Assembly: GCA_937896115.1 (NCBI GenBank) | Contig: CALBLB010000358.1 | Span: 1-5,037, forward strand | DNA length: 5,037 nt | Source: an uncultured Succinatimonas sp. | Lineage (GTDB): Bacteria > Pseudomonadota > Gammaproteobacteria > Enterobacterales > Succinivibrionaceae | Direction: 5' to 3' | In this document: in pieces, positions 1-5,037 of the stretch | Layout of the letters: each line of letters opens with the position of its first letter | Numbering within the stretch: the stretch's first letter is position 1 | Program-made: the position numbers and the translations under genes | The notes under the pieces: generated by a model | What the model was told of the DNA's origin: nothing | Seen by the model: only the letters and a program-made list of their open reading frames with translations | Database searches by the model: none

Positions 1-598
1 CTTGAGATAAAACCCTATTGCCGGTCCAAAAAAAACAGACGTCATTATCAAGATCTTTGGTGAGATCTGAAAAATAATCGGGCGGCATTTTCCCGAAAAC
101 ACGTGCTAACACCGGATCGAATGAATAAAAACTAGGACAGATAAAAATTTTTCCGCGCTTGTTGGTACGATTTTTTTGCAAGGCTTTGATGAGAACGTTT
201 TGCTTTTTGCCAAGATCGGGGCAGTCTGCCGGAATATCATCAAAAAAAAGGGTAAAGAAATCGCAAGCGTTGATTTTTTCCAAAGTTTTGAATTTTTTTA
301 TGAGTTGCGCTTCTCCTGCTTTTCCTTTCGAGCAGATCCCCACGGGGGATAAGGAAACACTGAAACCAAGTCCCAAGGAATGAGCATATGTTGCCATGCA
401 AGCGAGGTTGCAAAGATCGTCTTCTTTAAAATCAAAATTCCATTTTGAGCGTAAGGAAACGTCGTTTTTAGGTGCGTAAATGTAGAAGGAAAAGCCTGTT
501 GCCGCACTACGTTGCATCAGATATTCGCGTACTGTTTTTTGATAAGGTTTGCCGTAAAAACCTTCAACAATACCCAATTTAGCACTGTGCGTGGACAT
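1..598 (-). CDS. GH84-like beta-N-acetylglucosaminidase, 5' part (truncated by window edge)
   Basis: The gene reads leftwards from an ATG at 598-596 and is open for 199 codons to the window edge, so its carboxyl-terminal part is missing. Seen: residues 9-18 read GIVEGFYGKP, followed by YAPKND (41-46), LSP (83-85), LFFDDI (117-122), CPSFYS (154-159) and FFWTG (189-193). These occur in the order expected for glycoside hydrolase family 84 (NAGidase domain), where the GxxEGFYG strand, the APK lysine and the paired aspartates form the active site. Asp120 and Asp121 match the catalytic pair, which in this family cleaves terminal beta-GlcNAc by substrate-assisted catalysis. The later WDN/ND substrate-binding motifs would lie beyond the edge. 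There is no signal peptide: the barrel begins within about ten residues of the start, so a cytoplasmic location is inferred. The substrate is unknown; cell-wall fragments or glycosylated proteins are both possible. It is divergent from tig and probably unrelated in function. Family call is firm, substrate is not. Confidence 0.85.
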   Translation of the reverse strand, partial: MSTHSAKLGIVEGFYGKPYQKTVREYLMQRSAATGFSFYIYAPKNDVSLRSKWNFDFKEDDLCNLACMATYAHSLGLGFSVSLSPVGICSKGKAGEAQLIKKFKTLEKINACDFFTLFFDDIPADCPDLGKKQNVLIKALQKNRTNKRGKIFICPSFYSFDPVLARVFGKMPPDYFSDLTKDLDNDVCFFWTGNRVLSQ

Positions 599-602
599 AA
601 AG

Positions 603-609
603 CCTCCTT
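603..609 (-). promoter_or_regulatory. Strong ribosome binding site of the GH84-like gene
   Basis: On the minus strand the sequence reads AAGGAGG, then four bases, then the ATG at 598. This is a full-length Shine-Dalgarno match and fixes the start of the hydrolase. The spacing is on the short side, but no other start codon lies nearby in frame with comparable support. No convincing minus-strand -35/-10 pair was found upstream of it. Confidence 0.8.
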
Positions 610-625
610 CGTTTTTTTTCGGTAC

Positions 626-655
626 TTGATACGCCTTAGATCAGTTGACTATAAT
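626..655 (+). promoter_or_regulatory. Sigma70-type promoter of tig (-35 TTGATA, -10 TATAAT)
   Basis: TTGATA at 626-631 is followed after 18 bases by a perfect TATAAT at 650-655. Transcription would start near 662, giving tig a leader of about 75 bases. Because tig, clpP and clpX are tightly packed with no terminator between them, this promoter probably drives all three genes. The motif match is seen directly; the start point and operon extent are inferred. Confidence 0.75.
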
Positions 656-659
656 AGTC
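647..659. repeat. Short inverted repeat over the tig -10 box
   Basis: GACTAT (647-652), a central A, then ATAGTC (654-659) form a perfect 6-base inverted repeat whose middle contains the TATAAT box. It could be a small operator, could give a weak TATTAT -10 on the opposite strand for the divergent hydrolase, or could be chance given the AT-rich core. The arms are seen; any function is speculative. Confidence 0.4.
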
Positions 660-726
660 GAGTTTAACTGCGTACCCGTTTTATATTTGCGCGGTTTTTT
701 GGATTTTACAATTCTGCAACCCAACC

Positions 727-731
727 GAGGT
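727..731 (+). promoter_or_regulatory. Ribosome binding site of tig
   Basis: GAGGT lies at 727-731, with six bases from the last G of GAGG to the ATG at 737. It supports this start, which also aligns with the first residues of E. coli trigger factor (MQVS). Confidence 0.75.
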
Positions 732-736
732 AAACA

Positions 737-2068
737 ATGCAGGTTTCAACCGAGACTAAAGAAGGCCTGAATCGCGTCATTACCGTCACCGTACCGGCCG
801 AGGACGTCAAAAAGGCATATGCCGCAAGTTTTAAAAAAGTAGCCAAGAACGCTAAGCTGGACGGCTTCCGCAAGGGACACATTCCTTCTGACATTTTGGA
901 GTCTACCTTTGCTCATAATATCTGGACCGATGCTTACGATCAGCTCATCAACGACACTATCGATAAAGCCATCGACGAGTCCAAATTGCACGTGGTCGGC
1001 CGTCCCAATGTAAGCCTTTCCAAAGCTTCTTTCAAAAAGGATGAAGATCTCGTTTATACCGTTGCCGTTGAGGTAATGTGTGATGTAGCTCTCAAACCTT
1101 TTGAAGAACTCAAACTCAAGCAGCTTAAAGCCGAAGTCACCGACGCCGATGTCGATCACATGGTTGATACTCTGCGTGAACAGCAGGTCAAGTGGCAGAC
1201 TGAAGACGGTCTTGCAGCAGAAGACGGCACCACCGCCAAGATCGATTTCTTAGGTCGCGTGGACGGCAAGGAATTTGAAGGCGGCAAGGCTAAGGATTTC
1301 TCCTTGGTGATCGGCAAGACCCAGATGATCCCTGGCTTTACCGAGCAGATCAAAGGTCATAAAGCCGGCGATTCCTTCACCATCTCCGTAAAGTTCCCTG
1401 AGGAATATCATGCCAAAGATTTGGCCGGCAAGGATGCCGAGTTTGATATTACCGTCAATGCCGTGCAGAAGGCCGTGTTGCCTGAAGTTGATGCCGATTT
1501 CGTAAAGATTTACGGTGTTAAGGACGGTTCAGTAGAGACCTTTAAGGCTGATTTGCGCCGTAATATGGAACGTGAACTGGCCCGTGCCCTGCGTAACGAG
1601 ATCCGCGATCGTCTGTTTAAGGCTTTGTCCGAGCAGTACGGCGAGTTCGATATTCCTTCTGCATTTGTTCAGATCGAGATCGAGCGTCTGCGTCGCAATA
1701 TGATGCAGCAGATGAGCTATTACGGCATGAAGAAGTTGCCTGAAGCTTTCGCAAAGGACGATTTCTATAAGGATGAAGCCGCTAAGGATGCCCGTCTTGG
1801 CGTATTGCTCCGCGAAATCGCAGAAAAAGCCGAGATCAAGGAGCCTTCTGAGGCTTCTGTGAATGCCGAGCTTGATCTGATTGCCGGTGCTTATGAAGAT
1901 CCTGAGCAATTCAAAGCCGAGTTGCGTAAGAACAAGCAACAGTTTGCCAACATTCAGGAACTGGCCTTCGAGCGCGATCTCATCGATTACGTTATGAGCA
2001 AAGCCGCCGACGGTGAAGAAGTGGCAAGCTTTGACGAAATCGTCAACAAAAGAGCTGCTCAGCACTGA
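737..2068 (+). CDS. tig: Trigger factor, ribosome-associated chaperone and peptidyl-prolyl isomerase
   Basis: Trigger factor binds the ribosome beside the exit tunnel and shelters nascent chains. The 443-residue product is slightly longer than the E. coli protein (432). Domains in order: the ribosome-binding amino-terminal domain (about 1-115) with the signature GFRKG at 43-47, which contacts ribosomal protein L23; the FKBP-like prolyl isomerase domain (about 150-245) with VDGKEFEGG (175-183), MIPGF (197-201), IKGHKAGD (205-212) and FPEEYHA (220-226); and the helical carboxyl-terminal arms (about 116-149 and 247-443), with NMEREL (276-281) and a conserved AYEDPEQ segment (385-391). The start begins MQVSTET, matching the family's first residues, and has its own ribosome binding site. 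The gene ends in tandem in-frame stops (TGA TAA). It is first in a compact tig-clpP-clpX unit. No missing or odd key residues were noted. Identity is very secure. Confidence 0.98.
   Translation: MQVSTETKEGLNRVITVTVPAEDVKKAYAASFKKVAKNAKLDGFRKGHIPSDILESTFAHNIWTDAYDQLINDTIDKAIDESKLHVVGRPNVSLSKASFKKDEDLVYTVAVEVMCDVALKPFEELKLKQLKAEVTDADVDHMVDTLREQQVKWQTEDGLAAEDGTTAKIDFLGRVDGKEFEGGKAKDFSLVIGKTQMIPGFTEQIKGHKAGDSFTISVKFPEEYHAKDLAGKDAEFDITVNAVQKAVLPEVDADFVKIYGVKDGSVETFKADLRRNMERELARALRNEIRDRLFKALSEQYGEFDIPSAFVQIEIERLRRNMMQQMSYYGMKKLPEAFAKDDFYKDEAAKDARLGVLLREIAEKAEIKEPSEASVNAELDLIAGAYEDPEQFKAELRKNKQQFANIQELAFERDLIDYVMSKAADGEEVASFDEIVNKRAAQH
2031..2046. repeat. Perfect 7-base inverted repeat within the 3' end of tig
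   Basis: TTGACGA (2031-2037), two A's, then TCGTCAA (2040-2046) form a perfect inverted repeat about 50 bases before the clpP start. It lies inside tig codons for FDEIVN, so coding constraint or chance may explain it. The two-base loop is too tight for a stable RNA hairpin, so if functional it would be a DNA site. No role is claimed. Confidence 0.4.
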
Positions 2069-2082
2069 TAATCTTAGAAAAT

Positions 2083-2087
2083 AGGAG
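2083..2087 (+). promoter_or_regulatory. Ribosome binding site of clpP
   Basis: AGGAG at 2083-2087 lies nine bases before the ATG at 2097. It decides between this start and the internal ATG at 2112 (Met6), which has no Shine-Dalgarno match upstream. Confidence 0.75.
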
Positions 2088-2096
2088 CTGAAATTC

Positions 2097-2726
2097 ATGC
2101 AGAATACACGTATGTCCTCGTTAGTTCCCATGGTGATCGAGCAAACAGGTCGCGGGGAACGTTCTTTTGACATCTTTTCAAGATTGTTAAAAGATCGGGT
2201 GGTCTTTCTCACCGGTGAGGTCAATGATCAGATGGCCGATCTTATCGTGGCGCAGCTCCTGTTTTTAGAATCAGAAGATCCTGACAAGGATATTTACTTA
2301 TATATTAATTCTCCCGGGGGAGCCGTGACTGCAGGTTTGGCCATTTACGATACCATGCAGTACATCAAGCCTGACGTGTGCACTTTGTGCATGGGACAGG
2401 CTTGTTCCATGGGATCTTTTCTGTTGACAGGCGGTGCACACGGCAAACGTTATGCATTGCCTCATGCAAGCATAATGATCCATCAGCCTCTGGGAGGCTT
2501 CAGAGGGCAGGCGTCGGATATTCTCATTCATGCAAATGAGATCCAGCGCGTCAAAAAGACCCTCAACGGAATTCTATCTGAGCACACCGGCAAGCCTTTG
2601 GAGGTTATTGAGCGCGATACCGATCGCGACAATTTCCTCACGGCGGCCGAGGCGCTTGAATACGGCATAATCGACAAGATCATCGCCAACCGGGAACAGT
2701 TGAGCGGATCTGGCGACCATAAATAA
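2097..2726 (+). CDS. clpP: ATP-dependent Clp protease proteolytic subunit ClpP
   Basis: ClpP is the serine peptidase of the ClpXP and ClpAP machines; fourteen subunits form a closed barrel that digests chains fed in by the ATPase. The 209-residue product is close to the E. coli length (207). The triad is intact: Ser104 in GQACSMG, His129 in MIHQP and Asp178 in ERDTDRD, each exactly seven residues before the E. coli positions (111, 136, 185). The oxyanion segment NSPGG is at 71-75. The conserved SLVPMVIEQ sequence begins at residue 8, so a short propeptide of about seven residues is probably removed autocatalytically. The residue before the catalytic serine is Cys103 where E. coli has Ala, and Cys95 is also extra relative to E. 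coli. It lies 28 bases after tig and 16 before clpX, with no promoter evident in the gap, so it is probably co-transcribed with both. Identity is very secure. Confidence 0.98.
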   Translation: MQNTRMSSLVPMVIEQTGRGERSFDIFSRLLKDRVVFLTGEVNDQMADLIVAQLLFLESEDPDKDIYLYINSPGGAVTAGLAIYDTMQYIKPDVCTLCMGQACSMGSFLLTGGAHGKRYALPHASIMIHQPLGGFRGQASDILIHANEIQRVKKTLNGILSEHTGKPLEVIERDTDRDNFLTAAEALEYGIIDKIIANREQLSGSGDHK

Positions 2727-2742
2727 ATGATCGGGCATTGAT
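2727..2742 (+). promoter_or_regulatory. clpP-clpX junction with a weak ribosome binding site
   Basis: Only 16 bases separate the clpP stop from the clpX ATG, and the sole Shine-Dalgarno-like element is CGGG at 2732-2735. An ATG directly after the clpP stop opens a four-codon frame (M-I-G-H) whose TGA at 2739-2741 ends one base before the clpX start. Terminating ribosomes could reinitiate at clpX, so translational coupling is plausible, but this is inferred from spacing only. Confidence 0.4.
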
Positions 2743-4011
2743 ATGGCAGAAGAAATAAAGGGATCGAAGACCAAGTGCGTGTTTTGCGGCAAAGGTGCCA
2801 GCGCCACGCGCAAGCTTTTGAGAGCTCATGGCTATGCCATTTGCTCTGATTGCATCGATAACGCCTACCGTATGTTGCACGGTGCGAAGGGAGAAAAGGA
2901 AGAAGATCAGATCTCCAAGGGTATAGATCTTGAAAACATTCCTACTCCCCATGAGATCGCCAGACATCTTGACGATTACGTCATCGGTCAGGAAGATGCC
3001 AAGAAGGTACTTTCCGTGGCCGTATATAATCATTATCAGCGCTTGCGTCACAACGGCGTTGATACTGACGTGGATCTCGGAAAATCGAACATTCTGATGA
3101 TCGGTCCTACGGGATCTGGTAAAACTTTATTGGTTCAGACTTTAGCCAAATTTTTAAATGTGCCGTTTGCAATGTCTGATGCCACCACGCTTACTGAAGC
3201 CGGGTATGTAGGCGAAGACGTGGAAAATGTCATCGTGAGACTTTTGCAAAACTGCGATTTTGACGTTGAAAAAGCCCAAAAGGGTATCATTTACATCGAT
3301 GAGATCGACAAGATCGCCCGCAAGTCTGAAAATCCTTCCATAACCCGTGATGTATCCGGAGAAGGTGTCCAGCAGGCTTTATTGAAACTGGTTGAAGGCA
3401 CCGTTGCTTCTGTTCCTCCCGGGGGCGGACGCAAACATCCTCAGCAGAAAATGATTGAAGTAGACACTTCACAGATCCTCTTTATCTGCGGCGGTGCTTT
3501 TGACGGCTTGGATAAAATCGTTGAAAAACGTGTGGCCAAACACGGCAGCATAGGTTTTGGCGCTGAGGTTTACGGGAAGGATAAGGAGCTTAGCCTTTCT
3601 GATAAATATTCCAAAGCCGAACCTGAGGATTTGGTGAAATACGGCATTATTCCTGAATTTGTCGGACGTATGCCGGTTATCACAGCCTTGAGCGAATTGA
3701 CTCGTGATGATCTTATCCGAGTGTTGCGCGAACCTAAAAATGCTATTGTCAGGCAGTTTGAGGCCATGATGGGATTTTTGGGAGTTGATCTTGAATTTAC
3801 CAAGGAAGCTCTTGAAGCCATCGCCGATGCTGCAGTTAAGCGTCATACCGGTGCCCGCGGCTTAAGATCGATTGTTGAAGGATTGTTGCTTAATACTATG
3901 TACGATGTTCCTTCAGTATCGGACGTCGCGCGCATCGTGGTTGACGAAAGTGTGGTTAGAGACGGTAAAGAGCCGCTTATCATACGCAAAGAGCAAAGCT
4001 CCGCATCTTAA
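2743..4011 (+). CDS. clpX: ATP-dependent Clp protease ATP-binding subunit ClpX
   Basis: ClpX is a hexameric AAA+ unfoldase that recognises tagged or adaptor-delivered substrates and threads them into ClpP. The product is 422 residues, matching the family (424 in E. coli). In order: a zinc-binding domain with Cys12, Cys15, Cys34 and Cys37; the conserved LDDYVIGQ entry (76-83); Walker A GPTGSGKT (121-128); pore-1 loop GYVG (154-157); Walker B IYIDEID (183-189); pore-2 region RDVSGEGVQQ (202-211); the RKH loop (230-232) used in substrate engagement; the ClpP-docking tripeptide IGF (270-272); an arginine finger at Arg309 in FVGRMP; and the sensor-2 box GARGLR (370-375). All catalytic and docking motifs are intact, so it should work with the ClpP encoded just upstream. 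After Walker A it reads LLVQTLA where E. coli has LLAETLA, a mild variation. The start matches the family length despite a weak ribosome binding site. An intrinsic terminator follows. Confidence 0.98.
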   Translation: MAEEIKGSKTKCVFCGKGASATRKLLRAHGYAICSDCIDNAYRMLHGAKGEKEEDQISKGIDLENIPTPHEIARHLDDYVIGQEDAKKVLSVAVYNHYQRLRHNGVDTDVDLGKSNILMIGPTGSGKTLLVQTLAKFLNVPFAMSDATTLTEAGYVGEDVENVIVRLLQNCDFDVEKAQKGIIYIDEIDKIARKSENPSITRDVSGEGVQQALLKLVEGTVASVPPGGGRKHPQQKMIEVDTSQILFICGGAFDGLDKIVEKRVAKHGSIGFGAEVYGKDKELSLSDKYSKAEPEDLVKYGIIPEFVGRMPVITALSELTRDDLIRVLREPKNAIVRQFEAMMGFLGVDLEFTKEALEAIADAAVKRHTGARGLRSIVEGLLLNTMYDVPSVSDVARIVVDESVVRDGKEPLIIRKEQSSAS

Positions 4012-4030
4012 GCTTTTGACTTATTGATTT

Positions 4031-4056
4031 ACCCGGGCTTTGCTCCCGGGTTTTTT
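4031..4056 (+). terminator. Rho-independent terminator after clpX
   Basis: ACCCGGG (4031-4037), a seven-base loop, CCCGGGT (4045-4051) and a run of six T's (4051-4056) form a GC-rich hairpin with a U tract, 20 bases after the clpX stop. It ends the tig-clpP-clpX unit and separates it from lon. On the minus strand the stem lacks a T tract, so it works in one direction. Confidence 0.9.
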
Positions 4057-4083
4057 GTCTGAATATGCAGAATGTTTGCGCCA

Positions 4084-4089
4084 TATAAT
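4084..4089 (+). promoter_or_regulatory. Possible housekeeping promoter of lon (-10 TATAAT)
   Basis: A perfect TATAAT lies at 4084-4089. The best -35 at a usual distance is TGAATA (4060-4065, 18-base spacing), which matches the consensus at only three of six bases, and there is no extended -10 TG. Basal lon transcription could start near 4096. This is a weaker case than the tig promoter. Confidence 0.45.
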
Positions 4090-4116
4090 TGAAATTCAAG
4101 CAAAACATCCACATGT
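4089..4116 (+). promoter_or_regulatory. Sigma32 (heat-shock) promoter of lon
   Basis: TTGAAA at 4089-4094 is followed after 14 bases by CCACATGT at 4109-4116, which matches the sigma32 -10 consensus CCCCATNT at seven positions counting the free one. The spacing suits RpoH promoters. E. coli lon is a known RpoH-dependent heat-shock gene, so the context fits. Transcription would start near 4122, leaving a leader of about 28 bases. The -35 shares one base with the upstream TATAAT box. The match is seen; heat induction is inferred. Confidence 0.7.
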
Positions 4117-4134
4117 TCTGAAAAGGATTATTTT

Positions 4135-4139
4135 AAGGG
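4135..4139 (+). promoter_or_regulatory. Ribosome binding site of lon
   Basis: AAGGG at 4135-4139 lies ten bases before the ATG at 4150, separated by a T-rich stretch. No alternative in-frame start lies in the preceding leader, so the 4150 start is favoured. Confidence 0.65.
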
Positions 4140-4149
4140 TTACTTTTTT

Positions 4150-5037
4150 ATGACCGAACAGAAGAAAAAAGATCGTGAGATCGCGCAACTGCCGCTCGTT
4201 ACCTTGCGCGGATTGACCATCACGCCGTCGGTGCGCGTTAAGATCCCCATAGGACGGGAATCGTCTCTGGAGGCTTTCCGTATGGCCAAGCGCAATGATG
4301 ATCATATGCTTGCGCTGTTCTGTCAGAAAAATGACCGCCAGATGATCCCCGGAATAACCGAGTTACATCCCGTAGGAATTGCCGCAAAAGTTACTGCTTT
4401 GACAGAAAAAGAAGAGCCCGGTAAGAGTTCTTTTGGTATGGTTAAAGGGATCTCCCGTATACGTCTTCTTGAGATCAATGCTCCTCAGAAGGATGAAAAT
4501 TACGGAGACAATTTAAGAACTGCCAGGATCGAGTACCTGCAGGAAAAGAGCGTAGATCCTAAGAAGGCTGCGCAACTTCTTTCCATGTTGCGCTCCTGCC
4601 TTCAGTATGCAAGAGAAAACACTGCCTCAGGCCGTGAACCTTTGTTACCTGAAGGAGTTCCTGCCGATATAGTCAGTGAAATGATGAGTAATGAAAATCT
4701 CAGCGTACTCACTGATATTATGGCTCAGGCTTTAAGACTTGACCGCGATACCAAAGTTCTGCTTCTCTCCTGCACCGATCCTGCCGAGCGTGCCCGTATC
4801 CTTATTGCCGCACTCAACGGCATTTCCTATAAGCAGGAAATAGAAGAGCATGTGCTTGAACAGGCCAAGGCCGCCATGGAGCGCAATCAGAAGGATTATC
4901 TTTTAAATGAGCAACTGCGCATCATTAAAAAAGAACTGGGCATAGATGAAAGCTATGATAATGAAGTAGCAGAATTTACCCGTCGCAACAATGCCTTGAA
5001 TGCACCTGCCTATGTACATGAACGCCTTGATCGTGAA
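4150..5037 (+). CDS. lon: ATP-dependent Lon protease, amino-terminal part (truncated by window edge)
   Basis: Lon is a homo-oligomeric AAA+ serine protease that degrades misfolded and regulatory proteins in the cytoplasm. Only the first 296 residues of a protein usually near 780-800 residues are present; the ATPase and Ser-Lys peptidase domains lie past the edge. Seen: the LON substrate-binding domain (about 10-220) beginning LPLVTLRGL (14-22), with IGRESSL (34-40), VGIAAKV (75-81) and the strand MVKGISRIRLLEI (97-109); then a coiled helical region with LNEQLRIIKKELG (252-264), a near-invariant Lon signature just before the long helix that leads to the ATPase module. The LON domain is clearly diverged from E. 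coli (for example TITPSVRVKIPIGRE where E. coli has VVYPHMVIPLFVGRE). Position directly after clpX is the usual gammaproteobacterial arrangement and supports the call. It has its own promoters downstream of the clpX terminator, so it is probably regulated separately from clpPX. Confidence 0.95.
   Translation, partial: MTEQKKKDREIAQLPLVTLRGLTITPSVRVKIPIGRESSLEAFRMAKRNDDHMLALFCQKNDRQMIPGITELHPVGIAAKVTALTEKEEPGKSSFGMVKGISRIRLLEINAPQKDENYGDNLRTARIEYLQEKSVDPKKAAQLLSMLRSCLQYARENTASGREPLLPEGVPADIVSEMMSNENLSVLTDIMAQALRLDRDTKVLLLSCTDPAERARILIAALNGISYKQEIEEHVLEQAKAAMERNQKDYLLNEQLRIIKKELGIDESYDNEVAEFTRRNNALNAPAYVHERLDRE

Noticed and set aside
242..249. A run of eight A's in the GH84-like gene as a possible frameshift
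   Set aside because: The frame continues unbroken through the run: LFF precedes and the catalytic DDI follows in the same frame, and later motifs (CPSFYS, FFWTG) remain in register.
159..383. A 74-codon plus-strand open frame, and a 69-codon minus-strand frame at 298-507
   Set aside because: Both overlap the GH84-like frame, which has conserved active-site motifs through the same bases.
645..650. TTGACT as a -35 box
   Set aside because: No -10-like sequence lies 16-18 bases downstream; TTGATA at 626 paired with TATAAT at 650 is a far better promoter.
675..700. A possible attenuator (CCCG...GCGCGG followed by T's) in the tig leader
   Set aside because: The stem would have only about three pairs, too weak to act as a terminator or attenuator.
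746..1159. A 137-codon minus-strand open frame inside tig
   Set aside because: Antisense to the well-supported trigger factor amino-terminal region, with no motif and no convincing ribosome binding site.
1529..2224. A 231-codon open frame on the minus strand across the tig-clpP junction
   Set aside because: It is fully antisense to two certain genes, has no recognisable protein motif, and crosses a functional intergenic region; it is a shadow of the real coding strand.
2309..2320. CTCCC/GGGAG symmetry in clpP
   Set aside because: It encodes the invariant NSPGG oxyanion segment and is short; coding constraint explains it.
2613..2628. Hairpin CGCGAT-ACCG-ATCGCG inside clpP
   Set aside because: It falls on the codons for the conserved ERDTDRD segment, whose repeated Arg/Asp codons generate the symmetry.
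3469..3846. A 125-codon minus-strand open frame, with an overlapping 83-codon one, inside clpX
   Set aside because: Both lie opposite conserved ClpX coding sequence and show no family resemblance; codon bias of the real gene explains them.

Overview
This window comes from the chromosome of a bacterium, most likely a gammaproteobacterium. Trigger factor, ClpP, ClpX and Lon lie in a row in that order on the + strand, which is the classic gammaproteobacterial tig-clpP-clpX-lon arrangement, and the proteins resemble their Escherichia coli counterparts closely at all active-site motifs. The moderate base composition, the divergent Lon amino-terminal domain and the unusual upstream neighbour suggest a lineage away from the Enterobacteriaceae. 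A Succinivibrionaceae-like or other gut gammaproteobacterium is my guess, but the sequence alone does not settle it.

Layout. Positions 1-598 (minus strand) hold the first 199 codons of a glycoside hydrolase family 84-like protein (beta-N-acetylglucosaminidase / O-GlcNAcase type), running off the left edge. Positions 599-736 are a divergent intergenic region with a near-consensus sigma70 promoter for tig (TTGATA-18-TATAAT), whose -10 box sits inside a small inverted repeat, and a very strong minus-strand ribosome binding site for the hydrolase. Positions 737-4011 carry tig, clpP and clpX, separated by only 28 and 16 bases, ending at a clear intrinsic terminator (4031-4056). This looks like one transcription unit. 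Positions 4057-4149 form the lon leader, with a TATAAT box and, overlapping it, a good match to a sigma32 heat-shock promoter. Positions 4150-5037 are the first 296 codons of lon, running off the right edge.

How the genes work together. Trigger factor receives nascent chains at the ribosome. ClpX unfolds selected substrates and feeds them to the ClpP peptidase. Lon is a separate ATP-dependent protease. Together they form a protein-quality-control module, with lon apparently under its own heat-shock control. The hydrolase is probably an unrelated divergent neighbour.

I see no tRNA, rRNA, CRISPR array, insertion sequence, phage gene or toxin-antitoxin pair, and nothing that amounts to a new biological system. 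The points most worth following are the GH84-like gene, the tandem lon promoters and the compaction of tig-clpP-clpX.
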